From Globicatella sulfidifaciens DSM 15739 (GTDB lineage Bacteria > Bacillota > Bacilli > Lactobacillales > Aerococcaceae): 64,000 bases of DNA. The position numbers were made by a program, and so were the translations under genes. Within the stretch, counting starts at the first letter, position 1; every line of letters begins with the position of its first letter. The stretch lies in assembly GCF_900167405.1 (NCBI RefSeq), contig NZ_FUWO01000004.1, forward strand, positions 94,710 to 158,709. Reading direction: 5' to 3'. Positions 44,943 to 53,856 of this stretch are shown here, one piece after another. Below the pieces are notes generated by a model. That model did not search any database, had not been told where the DNA came from, and saw only the letters and a program-made list of their open reading frames with translations.

Positions 44943-46358
44943 ATGAAACCGATAAAATTAATGGACGTTGTAAAACACGTTCATGCGATTGATTACACAG
45001 CAAAAGATCGCACAATTTCGATTTCTAATGTCGAATTTGATTCTAGAAAAATTACCCCGGGATCATTATTTGTGCCATTGCAAGGAGCAACCGATGGTCA
45101 TGATTATGTAGAAAAAGCGATTGAAATGGGTGCTGTAGCAACATTTTGGTCTAAAGAGGAATCGGCTGCGCCAAGTGATCGGATTGCGATTATTTTAGTA
45201 GATGATACATTAAAAGCATTACAGGATTTATCTCATTATTATCGTCAGGTCATCAATCCCATCGTGATTGGTATTACTGGTAGTAACGGGAAGACCACCA
45301 CTAAAGATATGACCGCTTCAACATTATCAGCTAAATATCGAGTTCATAAAACGCAAGGAAATTACAATAATGAAATCGGTGTTCCGTATACTTTGCTAAA
45401 AATGCCAGAGGATACGCAAGTCTGTGTAACTGAAATGGGAATGAGTGGCTTTGGCGAGATTGAAGTGTTAAGCAAAATAGCAGAACCGAATATTGCGGCC
45501 ATTACTTTAATTGGCGAAAGTCACTTAGAATTTTTAGGATCACGCAAAGGGATTGCCCAAGCTAAGATGGAAATTTTAAACGGGTTAAAACCGGATGGAT
45601 TATTCGTCTATCCAGGCAATGAACCATTAATAAGCGAATTATTAGATGAAAAAGGGCTAACCATTCAAATCAGTAGCTTTGGTTTCGATAGTTCTTATGA
45701 TGTTTATGCTTACGATTTAGTTGAGGAACAAAATAAAACGTTCTTTAAAACAAATGTCGATTCTAATATTGTGAGTACGATACCTGTTATTGGCGCTTAT
45801 AATGTATCGAATGCGTTGATTGCTTTAACCATTGCCAAACATTTAGAAATCCCAATGGAACAAGCCATTTTTCAATTGGCTCAATTTGAATTAACGGCCC
45901 ATCGTTTAGAATGGATTAAGACTTTAAATGGGGCAGATTTATTAAATGACGCCTATAATGCAAGTCCAACTTCAATGAAAGCCATTTTGAAAACTTTATC
46001 AACGGTTCCTGTGGAACATACTGGCCGTAAAATAGCGGTTTTAGGGGATGTTAGAGAGTTAGGTCCTGAAAGTGCTAATTTGCATCGAAGTATTAAAGAG
46101 GCGATTGATCCAGATAAGATTGCCCGTGTCTACTTATTTGGAACGGAAATGAAAGCTTTATATAATGAGTTAGTAACGGAGTATAGTCAAGAGTCATTAT
46201 ATTATGTTGAATCGGATCACGATGAGTTAATTGCATTATTACAACGTGATATTCAACCGGAAGATGTCGTGTTAGTTAAATCGAGTTTAGGGGTGGATTT
46301 ATTAAAAGTCGTCACCGCTTTAACTGGCCACGAAACACATAATATGTTAAGAAAATAA
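44943..46358 (+). CDS. murF: UDP-MurNAc-tripeptide--D-Ala-D-Ala ligase
   Basis: Adds D-Ala-D-Ala to complete the UDP-MurNAc pentapeptide. It is 471 residues: N-terminal substrate domain (FDSRKITPGSLFVPLQG), ATP-binding GITGSNGKTTTKDM near 115, QGNYNNEIGVP, LNDAYNASPTSM and a C-terminal domain with LGDVRELG. TGGAGG precedes the ATG 12 bp after ddl. The two are co-transcribed, as in other Lactobacillales. Confidence 0.97.
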   Translation: MKPIKLMDVVKHVHAIDYTAKDRTISISNVEFDSRKITPGSLFVPLQGATDGHDYVEKAIEMGAVATFWSKEESAAPSDRIAIILVDDTLKALQDLSHYYRQVINPIVIGITGSNGKTTTKDMTASTLSAKYRVHKTQGNYNNEIGVPYTLLKMPEDTQVCVTEMGMSGFGEIEVLSKIAEPNIAAITLIGESHLEFLGSRKGIAQAKMEILNGLKPDGLFVYPGNEPLISELLDEKGLTIQISSFGFDSSYDVYAYDLVEEQNKTFFKTNVDSNIVSTIPVIGAYNVSNALIALTIAKHLEIPMEQAIFQLAQFELTAHRLEWIKTLNGADLLNDAYNASPTSMKAILKTLSTVPVEHTGRKIAVLGDVRELGPESANLHRSIKEAIDPDKIARVYLFGTEMKALYNELVTEYSQESLYYVESDHDELIALLQRDIQPEDVVLVKSSLGVDLLKVVTALTGHETHNMLRK

Positions 46359-46368
46359 AGAATTACAT

Positions 46369-46770
46369 GGGAGTGGGCTAGAAGTTGATAATCAGACGAC
46401 TTTCTATATGTCTAATCAGCCCGTTGCCCAGTGGAGTAATTATCCTCACATTAGTCTTTAAGACACTGCTTGATGCTAGTTAACCAATGCGCTTACTATT
46501 ACCGAGCAATAGTTTGACTGAATGAATCAAGGATTGCCTTACCTCCGTATGAAAATTCCAATTTTTTACTCTGTTAAAAGCTAATTTTCTGAAAAGAAGA
46601 AGACATTACGGGCTTCTAAATAATGAATCATTACCTATTTGAATTAGTTTGTTTTCAAATTTTCAGCAGCTAAAACATAAATAGCTTGTTTATCAATCGT
46701 ATTTGTGTTAATCTAAGCAATGGAAAGTTAACGATGTATCATTAAGTCAATCGTTCTATGGAAGTTTGAC
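46369..46770. other. Gene-poor intergenic stretch with a degenerate interspersed repeat
   Basis: GGGAGTGGGCTAGAAGTTGATAATC... (from 46369) begins a worn copy of the hairpin unit. It is followed by a worn form of the 38-bp element (ACTGCTTGATGC, GTTAACCAATGCGC to about 46491). From 46500 to 46770 no open frame of note exists; an AACGAT/ATCGTT stem (46731-46736 and 46750-46756 region) precedes the terminator and could be part of a small RNA. Confidence 0.5.
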
Positions 46771-46820
46771 CCGCATGGCACCTAGCGCATTTTGCTATTT
46801 CTACGCCAAGCGGTTTTTTT
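46771..46820 (+). terminator. Terminator upstream of cshA
   Basis: CCGCatGGC pairs with GCCaaGCGG (one mismatch), with an inner TAGC/GCTA stem, followed by seven T. It is 412 bp after murF, which suggests either a long murF 3' end or a separate short transcript. Confidence 0.75.
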
Positions 46821-46930
46821 ATTTGTAACTTACCCACCATAACATCTCTTGCTCGATACAATAAAAGATAGGTATCACGGGTAAGCTATGTTAAATAAAA
46901 AGTCTTAAAGACAAGAAAAGGAAGAAGATA

Positions 46931-48547
46931 TTGAAATTTTCAGAATTAAATTTATCACCATTATTAGTAACCTCACTTGAGGAGTTAGGTTTTGAAGAAC
47001 CGACTCCGATTCAACAACAAGCAGTGCCTGTGGCTTTAGAAGGAAAAGACTTAATTGGTCAAGCTCAAACCGGAACTGGTAAAACAGCGGCTTTTGGTTT
47101 ACCAATGTTGAATAAATTAAATAGTCAAACCCAATCGGTTCAAGGTTTAGTTATTGCACCGACGCGTGAATTAGCGATTCAAGTACAAGAAGAATTATTC
47201 CGTTTAGGCAAAGAGCAAAGAGCACGTGTCTATGTTGTTTATGGCGGAGCCCCAATTGGGAATCAAATTAATCGTTTAAAACGAAATGCCCCTCAAATAG
47301 TAGTTGGGACACCAGGACGTATTTTAGACTTGATCCGTCGTAAAGCTTTAAAATTAGATGAGTTACAAACATTAGTATTGGATGAAGCGGATGAAATGTT
47401 GAATATGGGCTTTATTGACGACATTCGTGCCATTATTGAGACGACCCCCGAAACGCGACAAACATTACTATTTTCTGCAACCATGCCAAAAGAAATTCGT
47501 CATTTAGCCGATCAATTCTTAAAAAATCCGGCACATATTAAAATTGAAACCAAACAAATTACCGCTGACTTAATTGAACAATTCTTTATTAAATGTCGTG
47601 ATGATGAAAAGTTTGACGTGCTAACTCGTTTATTAGATGTACAATCACCAAAACAAGCGATTGTCTTCTGTCGTACTAAAAAACGTGTTGATGAAGTGGG
47701 ACGGGGGTTATCTTTAAGAGGATTTAATGCGGAATTAATTCATGGTGATATTACGCAACAAAAACGTACCATGGTTATTAATCAGTTCCGTAATGGGGAA
47801 ATCGAACTATTAGTAGCAACGGACGTGGCGGCACGTGGTTTAGATATTTCTGGAGTAACGCATGTCTATAACTACGATATCACCCAAGACCCTGAAAGTT
47901 ATGTTCATCGTATCGGTCGTACCGGTCGTGCAGGGAATGAAGGTGCTTCGATTACTTTTGTAACGCAAAATGAGATGCCTTATTTAAGAACGATTGAAAC
48001 ATTAACTCGAAAATCAATGACACCAATGAAACCACCGACCGTCCAAGAGGCACAATGGGGACAAGTTCAACAGTTAATTGATCAAGTTAATGAAATTTTA
48101 GAAGAAGGTACTCCGCAACAATACCGTAACACCGCAAAATTATTATTAGAACATTACCAGGCCAATGACTTAGTCGCTGCATTATTAGGGTCGATTATTA
48201 ACGATAATAGTAATATTGAAGTGCAAATCTCACCACAAAGACCATTACCAAATGCTCAGCATAAAAAAGGTTATAAATCGGGTAATAAAGGTCGTGGTGG
48301 TAGAAGAGATAATCGTCGTCGTGACGGTGGTAGTCGTCGCGATGGAGGTAAATATGGTGGAGAAAGCCGTGATGGCGGACGCAATCGTGACCGTCGTCAA
48401 GAACGTGACCAAGATTTTAAACGTAAAGATAAAAAGAAAAATCAAAAATTTGATAAAAACACACGTAGTAAAGACCAAGGTAAAAGCAACAAGTCTTCAA
48501 AAAAAGTGAATATCAATAAAGATTTTAAAATGATGAAAAAAGATTAA
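46931..48547 (+). CDS. cshA: DEAD-box ATP-dependent RNA helicase CshA
   Basis: Unwinds RNA in decay, ribosome assembly and cold adaptation. It is 538 residues: Q motif (PTPIQQQAVP), motif I AQTGTGKTAAFG (about 44-55), PTRELA, DEAD, SAT, and HRIGRTGRAG. The C-terminal tail (about 430-538) is very rich in Arg, Gly, Asp and Lys and probably disordered and RNA-binding. The start is a TTG with AAGGAAG upstream. Position between murF and acpS-alr matches other Lactobacillales. Homologues associate with RNase J/Y and enolase; that is family knowledge. Confidence 0.95.
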   Translation: MKFSELNLSPLLVTSLEELGFEEPTPIQQQAVPVALEGKDLIGQAQTGTGKTAAFGLPMLNKLNSQTQSVQGLVIAPTRELAIQVQEELFRLGKEQRARVYVVYGGAPIGNQINRLKRNAPQIVVGTPGRILDLIRRKALKLDELQTLVLDEADEMLNMGFIDDIRAIIETTPETRQTLLFSATMPKEIRHLADQFLKNPAHIKIETKQITADLIEQFFIKCRDDEKFDVLTRLLDVQSPKQAIVFCRTKKRVDEVGRGLSLRGFNAELIHGDITQQKRTMVINQFRNGEIELLVATDVAARGLDISGVTHVYNYDITQDPESYVHRIGRTGRAGNEGASITFVTQNEMPYLRTIETLTRKSMTPMKPPTVQEAQWGQVQQLIDQVNEILEEGTPQQYRNTAKLLLEHYQANDLVAALLGSIINDNSNIEVQISPQRPLPNAQHKKGYKSGNKGRGGRRDNRRRDGGSRRDGGKYGGESRDGGRNRDRRQERDQDFKRKDKKKNQKFDKNTRSKDQGKSNKSSKKVNINKDFKMMKKD

Positions 48548-48563
48548 AATGGAGTTATTTTAA

Positions 48564-48950
48564 ATGCGTCTAGGAACGGATATTGTGGAAATTGAAAGAA
48601 TAGCAGCAGCGGTTGAACGTAATGCACAATTTCCAACTAAAATATTATCAGAAAAAGAATTAGCTTTATTTCGGGATATGAAAGAGCATCGTCAGTATGA
48701 GTTTTTGGCCGGTCGTTTCTGTGTGAAGGAGGCTTATGCAAAAGCATTAGGTACAGGTATTGGTAAAATAAAATTTACCGACATTGTTGTACTCCCCAAT
48801 GAAATAGGGGCGCCTAAAGTGGTGGAAGGTCCGATAGTAGAAAGTGTAATTGTGTCGATTAGCCATTCAAAAGCCTATGCGACAGCGACTGTGGTCATTG
48901 ATTTACCAGATTTTGTTATTAATTCACAAATAACATCTTTTCTCAATTAA
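48564..48950 (+). CDS. acpS: Holo-acyl carrier protein synthase AcpS
   Basis: Attaches 4'-phosphopantetheine to acyl carrier protein. It is 128 residues with LGTDIVEIERI (metal Asp at residue 6 region), FLAGRFCVKEAYAKALGTGI and VSISHSKAYATATVV. It lies 16 bp after cshA. The C-terminal ten residues extend past the usual end with no recognisable role. Confidence 0.95.
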   Translation: MRLGTDIVEIERIAAAVERNAQFPTKILSEKELALFRDMKEHRQYEFLAGRFCVKEAYAKALGTGIGKIKFTDIVVLPNEIGAPKVVEGPIVESVIVSISHSKAYATATVVIDLPDFVINSQITSFLN

Positions 48951-48983
48951 TTTTATTTAGTGTCCGTAATAACAGTGTGATTA

Positions 48984-49026
48984 AACCGTACATGCTCAAT
49001 CGTAAGAGTAATGTACGGTTTTTTCT
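48984..49026 (+). terminator. Terminator after acpS
   Basis: AACCGTACAT pairs with ATGTACGGTT around a 17-nt loop, followed by six T. From here to 49308 (about 280 bp) I see no gene. Confidence 0.9.
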
Positions 49027-49308
49027 TTGTAGATGTCATTTTATGTTCTGGTTCTATCGTTGTTTAGGACCAAAGCGAGAGGGGAAGAGCTAATCCTAAT
49101 CTAAGACATGCTAGCAATGAATAGGTTTTAAAGCCTAAACTTTAAAGGCGCACTGAAACGTCAATTGTTACTTTTTTTAATCATAATTTTCGTAGTAAGT
49201 GTTGATTGCCCATTCGTTTTTAGGAGGATGAACTATCGTTCGGAAGCTACTTTTTAAGCCAGCTTGAATATGTTACAATTATAACCATACTATGAAGAGG
49301 TGAAATCT

Positions 49309-50469
49309 ATGTTTGAACCAAGTGAACATCGACCAACGGAAGCGATTGTCGATTTAAATGCAATCCAACATAATGTCCGATTAATGTTAGACCAATTAAC
49401 ACCGGAACAAAAACTATATGCAACAGTAAAAGCCAATGCCTATGGGCATGGTGCCGTCCCAGTGGCAAAAGCGGCGTTAGAAGCCGGAGCTAAGGGGTTG
49501 TTAGTGGCAACGGTGGATGAAGCAATTGAATTAAGAACGAATGGCCTGAGTCAAGTCCCGATTTTAGTGCTCGGCTTAACAGACCCACTTGGAATTGCTG
49601 AATTATTGCATTATAATATTACGATTACTGTTAGCGATAGTGATTTCTTTAGACTTGCTTATCAACAATTAGAAGCAACCAACCAATTATCGCTATTGGA
49701 CTTATATCATTTGAAGTTCCATTTAGCTTTAGATACGGGCATGGGACGAATTGGGTTAAGAACCGTCGCTGAGGTTGAACAATTTATCGAGGATGTATCA
49801 GCATTCAAATGGGTTGAATGGGAAGGCGCATTTACTCATTTTGCTACTGCAGGAGGTGGACCGCAAGACTATATTGAGTATCAGTTTGAACAATGGCAAC
49901 AATTAATTGCGGTGGTACCAGACACTGTGCCGCTTAAGCATTTCGCTAACACAGCGATGGGTATGTGGCATCCTTATGAACCTAAATCGGATATTATTCG
50001 TTTTGGGATTGGAATGTATGGCATTGATCCATTAGACCGTCCATTAGCGGAATTACCAGAGTTTGAACGTCAGTTACAACCGGCTTTACAATTAATTTCA
50101 GAAATTATTTATACTAAAAAAGTTCCGAAAGGACATTCTATTAGTTATGGCGCAACCTATACAACAACCACCGATGAATGGATTGCAACGGTTCCGATTG
50201 GTTATGCTGATGGATGGCTAAGACGCTATTCAGTGATTGAGGTGCTCGTCGGAGGGGTGGCTTGTCCGATTGTGGGGACGATTAATATGGATCAAATGAT
50301 GATTCGTCTGCCGGAAGCATTACCGATTGGTACACCTGTAACCTTAATTGGTAAAGATGGACATTTAGAAAACCATGCAAGTGAATTAGCGCAAAAAGTT
50401 GACACCATTAGTTATGAAATATTCTGTGGCATTAGTAATCGAGTGCCAAGAATTTATTTAAAAGATTAG
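49309..50469 (+). CDS. alr: Alanine racemase
   Basis: A PLP enzyme that makes D-alanine for the cell wall. It is 386 residues: PLP-lysine block VKANAYGHGAVPVAKAA (about 39-55), HLALDTGMGRIG, and the second catalytic tyrosine in SYGATYTT. GAAGAGGTGA precedes the ATG at 49309 by 6 nt; a GTG at 49300 overlaps that site. Together with ddl and murF this completes the D-Ala branch in the window. Confidence 0.96.
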   Translation: MFEPSEHRPTEAIVDLNAIQHNVRLMLDQLTPEQKLYATVKANAYGHGAVPVAKAALEAGAKGLLVATVDEAIELRTNGLSQVPILVLGLTDPLGIAELLHYNITITVSDSDFFRLAYQQLEATNQLSLLDLYHLKFHLALDTGMGRIGLRTVAEVEQFIEDVSAFKWVEWEGAFTHFATAGGGPQDYIEYQFEQWQQLIAVVPDTVPLKHFANTAMGMWHPYEPKSDIIRFGIGMYGIDPLDRPLAELPEFERQLQPALQLISEIIYTKKVPKGHSISYGATYTTTTDEWIATVPIGYADGWLRRYSVIEVLVGGVACPIVGTINMDQMMIRLPEALPIGTPVTLIGKDGHLENHASELAQKVDTISYEIFCGISNRVPRIYLKD

Positions 50470-50478
50470 GAGGACGAG

Positions 50479-51114
50479 ATGTTAGAAGTATTTTATCAAA
50501 CAGTTGGTATAGCAAGTGAGAATACTTATGTCGTTGTAAATGAAAAGAAAGAAGCGCTAATTATCGATCCTGGTGCGGGTGCCCAAATGTTAATTCATTG
50601 GATAAAAAGTCATCATTGGCAACCGCAAGCCATCTTATTGACGCATTGTCATTTTGACCATATTGAATCAGTAGATGAATTGCGCGATGCATTTGGTATC
50701 GAAGCTTATGTTCATCATATCGAAGCAGATTACTTGTCCGATCCGAATTTAAATTTATCAGCTAATATGCCAGTGCAACCTGTAGCAGCACGTCCAGCTG
50801 AACATGTGTGGCAAGCGGAGGATATGAAGGAGCAACAAGTAGGAAGCTTTCATTTTAGAGTGGCTCATATTCCAGGCCATAGTCCAGGTCACGTTGTCTA
50901 TATTTTTGAAAACCAAAAATTTGTGATTGCTGGCGATACTCTATTTCAAGGTAGTATTGGCCGTACCGATTTATATTTAGGAGACTATCATCACTTGATT
51001 AATGGAATTAAGACCCACTTATATTCATTACCAGATGATACGACGATTTATCCAGGCCATGGTCAAAGTACGACGATAAAATTTGAGAAAAGATTTAATC
51101 CTTATACCAATTAA
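50479..51114 (+). CDS. MBL-fold hydrolase, glyoxalase II-like
   Basis: A 211-residue metallo-beta-lactamase-fold hydrolase with a complete dinuclear site: LLTHCHFDHIE (HxHxDH, about 53-63), GHSPGHVVY, AGDTLFQGSIGRTDL and IYPGHGQST. The family includes hydroxyacylglutathione and related thioester hydrolases; since glutathione use here is uncertain, the substrate is open. AGGAGGACGAG precedes the ATG, 9 bp after alr, so it is probably co-transcribed. Confidence 0.9.
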   Translation: MLEVFYQTVGIASENTYVVVNEKKEALIIDPGAGAQMLIHWIKSHHWQPQAILLTHCHFDHIESVDELRDAFGIEAYVHHIEADYLSDPNLNLSANMPVQPVAARPAEHVWQAEDMKEQQVGSFHFRVAHIPGHSPGHVVYIFENQKFVIAGDTLFQGSIGRTDLYLGDYHHLINGIKTHLYSLPDDTTIYPGHGQSTTIKFEKRFNPYTN

Positions 51115-51118
51115 AAAG

Positions 51119-51160
51119 ATAAGCAGTCTGAGTTTTCATGATGAAACTTAGACTGCTTAT
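51119..51160. terminator. Shared terminator between the MBL hydrolase and cbpA
   Basis: ATAAGCAGTCT-AGTTT pairs with AAACT-AGACTGCTTAT and is flanked by A and T runs; it can serve the convergent genes on both strands. Confidence 0.85.
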
Positions 51161-51163
51161 TTA

Positions 51164-51799
51164 TTATTTCATTTTATAATGTTTGGTTTTATATTGTTTT
51201 CGGTTCAAAAGTCGTTGTAAATCATTGAATTCGACGACGTCAAAACCACTCGGTAACACAAATAAAAATTTACTTTCGCTACCGTATTTTGTGTTCTCAA
51301 ATGTTAGAGAGCTGATAATATGCGTATAGCGATTAATTAAGCGAATCAGTTTAGTTAACTCCCCAACTTGCCCTTTAGCAGTCACTTCTAAAACATATTT
51401 CGCATTATCGGATAACCATGCTTCTGCTAAAAAAGTCATCATATCCGTATGTTCGATAATCCCTACAAAAGTATTTTGATCAGATAAAACCGCGATTTGT
51501 GGTAAATCATTAATCACAAATAATAAGCGTAAGATACTGTCAGAAGTTCTAACGACTTTGGTTGTATTTTTTAGAAAATGCGTAACAGGTATCTTGCTTA
51601 AATCAGCTTGAGGATATCTAAATTTATGTTGATAAATATGATAACGATAAATATTGCCTCTAAAGATGGTGTTTGTGGCATCCAATACAGGTGCACAACG
51701 TAAACCGTTTGACTCGAGTAATTGAATCGCTTCTTGACAATTTAAAGATTCATTAATACATAGTAATCGATTTTTTGGAACAATTAATGATTCAATCAC
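51164..51799 (-). CDS. cbpA: CBS-ACT protein, probable c-di-AMP receptor CbpA
   Basis: A 211-residue protein with two CBS motifs (about 1-120) and an ACT-like domain (about 135-205; KYVLEVTAKGQVGELTKLIRLIN). This order matches CbpA of Listeria and other Firmicutes, which binds c-di-AMP; the shorter CBS-only CbpB/DarB is a poorer fit. The downstream pathway of CbpA is not well known. The start is a GTG with AGGAGG 7 nt upstream. The c-di-AMP synthase is encoded at 7.4 kb. Binding itself is inference from domain order. Confidence 0.72.
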   Translation of the reverse strand: MIESLIVPKNRLLCINESLNCQEAIQLLESNGLRCAPVLDATNTIFRGNIYRYHIYQHKFRYPQADLSKIPVTHFLKNTTKVVRTSDSILRLLFVINDLPQIAVLSDQNTFVGIIEHTDMMTFLAEAWLSDNAKYVLEVTAKGQVGELTKLIRLINRYTHIISSLTFENTKYGSESKFLFVLPSGFDVVEFNDLQRLLNRKQYKTKHYKMK

Positions 51800-51849
51800 T
51801 TTGTAGCCTCCTTGATTAAGATTAACGTTTTATTCATCGCAACTGTTTT

Positions 51850-51878
51850 ATAATAAAATAAATATTAAAAAAAGTAAA
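51850..51878 (-). promoter_or_regulatory. Promoter of cbpA
   Basis: On the minus strand TTTACT (51878-51873), 17-nt spacer, TATTAT (51855-51850), 50 nt before the start. Confidence 0.55.
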
Positions 51879-51998
51879 GTGTAATGAGAAAAATGATATA
51901 ATTCTAATAAATTGATTATAACAAACTCGGCTCATTTTCTCAATTGTTTCTAATGAAAAATTAATCTTTAGGCTAAAAAGTAGAATAGTGTCATAGGA

Positions 51999-52460
51999 TT
52001 ATAATGAATGGTTTTCAATTAAATAATCAAGCAAACCCTGACAGCCTTGAAGAACATCTTGATAGGTCGTTTCAAAGTCGCCAGTATAATAGGGGTCCGC
52101 AATTTCGTCTTCGCGATTAGCATATTGTAATAGTAATTTGATTTCACCAGTAAAATCATTGCCAGCAAAGCGTTTAATGTTACCGATATTTTGTTGGTCC
52201 ATTCCGATTAGATAATCGGCAGATAAGTCATTTTCTGCTAAAGGACGTGAATACATCCCGTTAACCGAAATATTTTCTTTTGCTAAACGCTCACGGGTTC
52301 CAGAATGAACAGGATTACCATGTTCCCATGAACTAGTCGCCGCAGAATCGATGATGATACGGTCAGATAAACCTTTTTCTTTAACTAAAGATGTAAAAAC
52401 AGCTTCAGCCATCGGGGAACGACAAATATTGCCTAAACAAACAAAAATAACTTTAATCAA
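51999..52460 (-). CDS. Low-molecular-weight protein-tyrosine phosphatase
   Basis: A 153-residue phosphatase with the P-loop C-x5-R (VCLGNICRS, Cys8 to Arg14) and the general-acid loop DPYYTGDFETTY. Family members dephosphorylate tyrosine on kinases or capsule regulators, or arginine (YwlE type). The P-loop has Ile at the position where YwlE-type arginine phosphatases have Thr, favouring tyrosine. The start is a TTG with AAGGAGG 7 nt upstream. It stands alone; no capsule kinase is nearby. Confidence 0.88.
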   Translation of the reverse strand: MIKVIFVCLGNICRSPMAEAVFTSLVKEKGLSDRIIIDSAATSSWEHGNPVHSGTRERLAKENISVNGMYSRPLAENDLSADYLIGMDQQNIGNIKRFAGNDFTGEIKLLLQYANREDEIADPYYTGDFETTYQDVLQGCQGLLDYLIENHSL

Positions 52461-52592
52461 AACAATTCCTCCTTGTAATATATATATATATAGAAGGTCT
52501 TTAACGCCCTTCTCTTTTCATCAGTTTAACGAATCATTTGGTTGAAAGCAATAAAAGACTTTGTGCAACATTCAACATTTTTTGATGAATGA

Positions 52593-52621
52593 TTGAAGCG
52601 ATTCCATAAAAACGTTATAAT
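52593..52621 (+). promoter_or_regulatory. Promoter of galKM with a cre-like site
   Basis: TTGAAG (52593-52598), 17-nt spacer, TATAAT (52616-52621). TTGAAGCGATTCCA (52593-52606) resembles the CcpA site consensus (T-G-W-AA-N-CG-N-T-N-W-CA) in its AAnCGnTnnCA core and covers the -35, so carbon catabolite repression is plausible. Confidence 0.6.
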
Positions 52622-52656
52622 GAGTTTGTATAAAAATTTGTAGGAGGCATGAGCCG

Positions 52657-53820
52657 ATGATTATTGAGCAATTAAATAAAAAATTTAATGAACTATTTCA
52701 ACATGAAGGTGGCAAAGCTTATTTTGCGCCGGGACGTATTAACTTAATTGGTGAGCATACTGATTATAATGGAGGACGTGTCTTTCCTTGTGCAATTACC
52801 AATGGTACTTACGCTGTGGCAGCAAAACGTGAAGATACAACCGTTAATTGCTATTCATTAAACTTTGAAGAAGTAGGGATTATTAGTTTTGACCTTAATG
52901 AGTTAGTCAATAAAAAAGAAGATAGTTGGACTAACTTTGTCAAAGGGATGATTAAGTATATGGCAGAGGCGGGCTATGCTATTGATAAAGGATTTGACAT
53001 TGTCATTTATGGCAATATCCCTAATGGTTCTGGTTTGTCTTCTTCTTCTTCATTAGAACTTTTAATTGGGGTAACCATTCAAAATTTATTTGGATTTGAA
53101 ATCGACCGGGTTGAATTAGTAAAAATTGGCCAAAGAGTTGAAAATCAATTTATTGGTGTTAATTCAGGAATTATGGATCAATTTGCAATTGGAATGGGCG
53201 CTAAAGACCACGCGATCTATTTAGATACCAATACTTTAGAATATGAATTAGTACCAGCAGAATTTGGTGAAAATATTGTTTTAATTATGAACACAAAAAA
53301 ACGACGTGAATTAGTGGAATCCAACTATAACGAACGTCGTAGCCAATGTGAAGAAGCGCTAAGACGTCTCCAAACCCAATTGGATATTAAAGCGTTAGGA
53401 GAATTATCGATTGAAACTTTTGAAGCCAATCGTCATTTAATTGGTGATGAAGTATTGGAACGTCGTGCTAAACACGCAGTGTATGAAAACGAACGTACAA
53501 AATTAGCTAAAGCAGCCTTAACTTCAGGAGATTTAGTAGCATTTGGACAATTATTAAATCAATCTCATATCAGTTTACGTGACGATTATGAAGTTACGGG
53601 ACTGGAGTTAGATACCTTGGTGCATACTGCTTGGGAACAACCGGGAGTATTAGGTGCACGGATGACCGGAGCAGGTATGGGCGGCTGTGCGATTGCTTTA
53701 GTGAACCGTAATCAAGTAGAGGCTGTTAAAGCAGCCGTACAGGCAGAATATGAAAAAACGGTTGGTTATTCAGCTGAATTTTATGTCGCTGAAGTTGGCG
53801 ATGGTGCCAAAGCATTATAA
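52657..53820 (+). CDS. galK: Galactokinase
   Basis: Phosphorylates galactose to galactose-1-phosphate. It is a 387-residue GHMP kinase: [16 protein letters not shown] (about 25-40) holds the galactose-binding residues, [11 protein letters not shown] is the ATP loop, and [13 protein letters not shown] is motif 3. TAGGAGGC precedes the ATG. It is followed 36 bp later by galM; galT lies at the far left of the window. Confidence 0.97.
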   Translation: MIIEQLNKKFNELFQHEGGKAYFAPGRINLIGEHTDYNGGRVFPCAITNGTYAVAAKREDTTVNCYSLNFEEVGIISFDLNELVNKKEDSWTNFVKGMIKYMAEAGYAIDKGFDIVIYGNIPNGSGLSSSSSLELLIGVTIQNLFGFEIDRVELVKIGQRVENQFIGVNSGIMDQFAIGMGAKDHAIYLDTNTLEYELVPAEFGENIVLIMNTKKRRELVESNYNERRSQCEEALRRLQTQLDIKALGELSIETFEANRHLIGDEVLERRAKHAVYENERTKLAKAALTSGDLVAFGQLLNQSHISLRDDYEVTGLELDTLVHTAWEQPGVLGARMTGAGMGGCAIALVNRNQVEAVKAAVQAEYEKTVGYSAEFYVAEVGDGAKAL

Positions 53821-53856
53821 TCAATTAAAAGAGTAAGAAGAAAGGAGTTAATCTTT

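Noticed and set aside
48216..48509. Overlapping frames on both strands in the cshA tail
   Set aside because: Low-complexity Arg/Gly-rich coding sequence gives open shadow frames; cshA itself explains the region.
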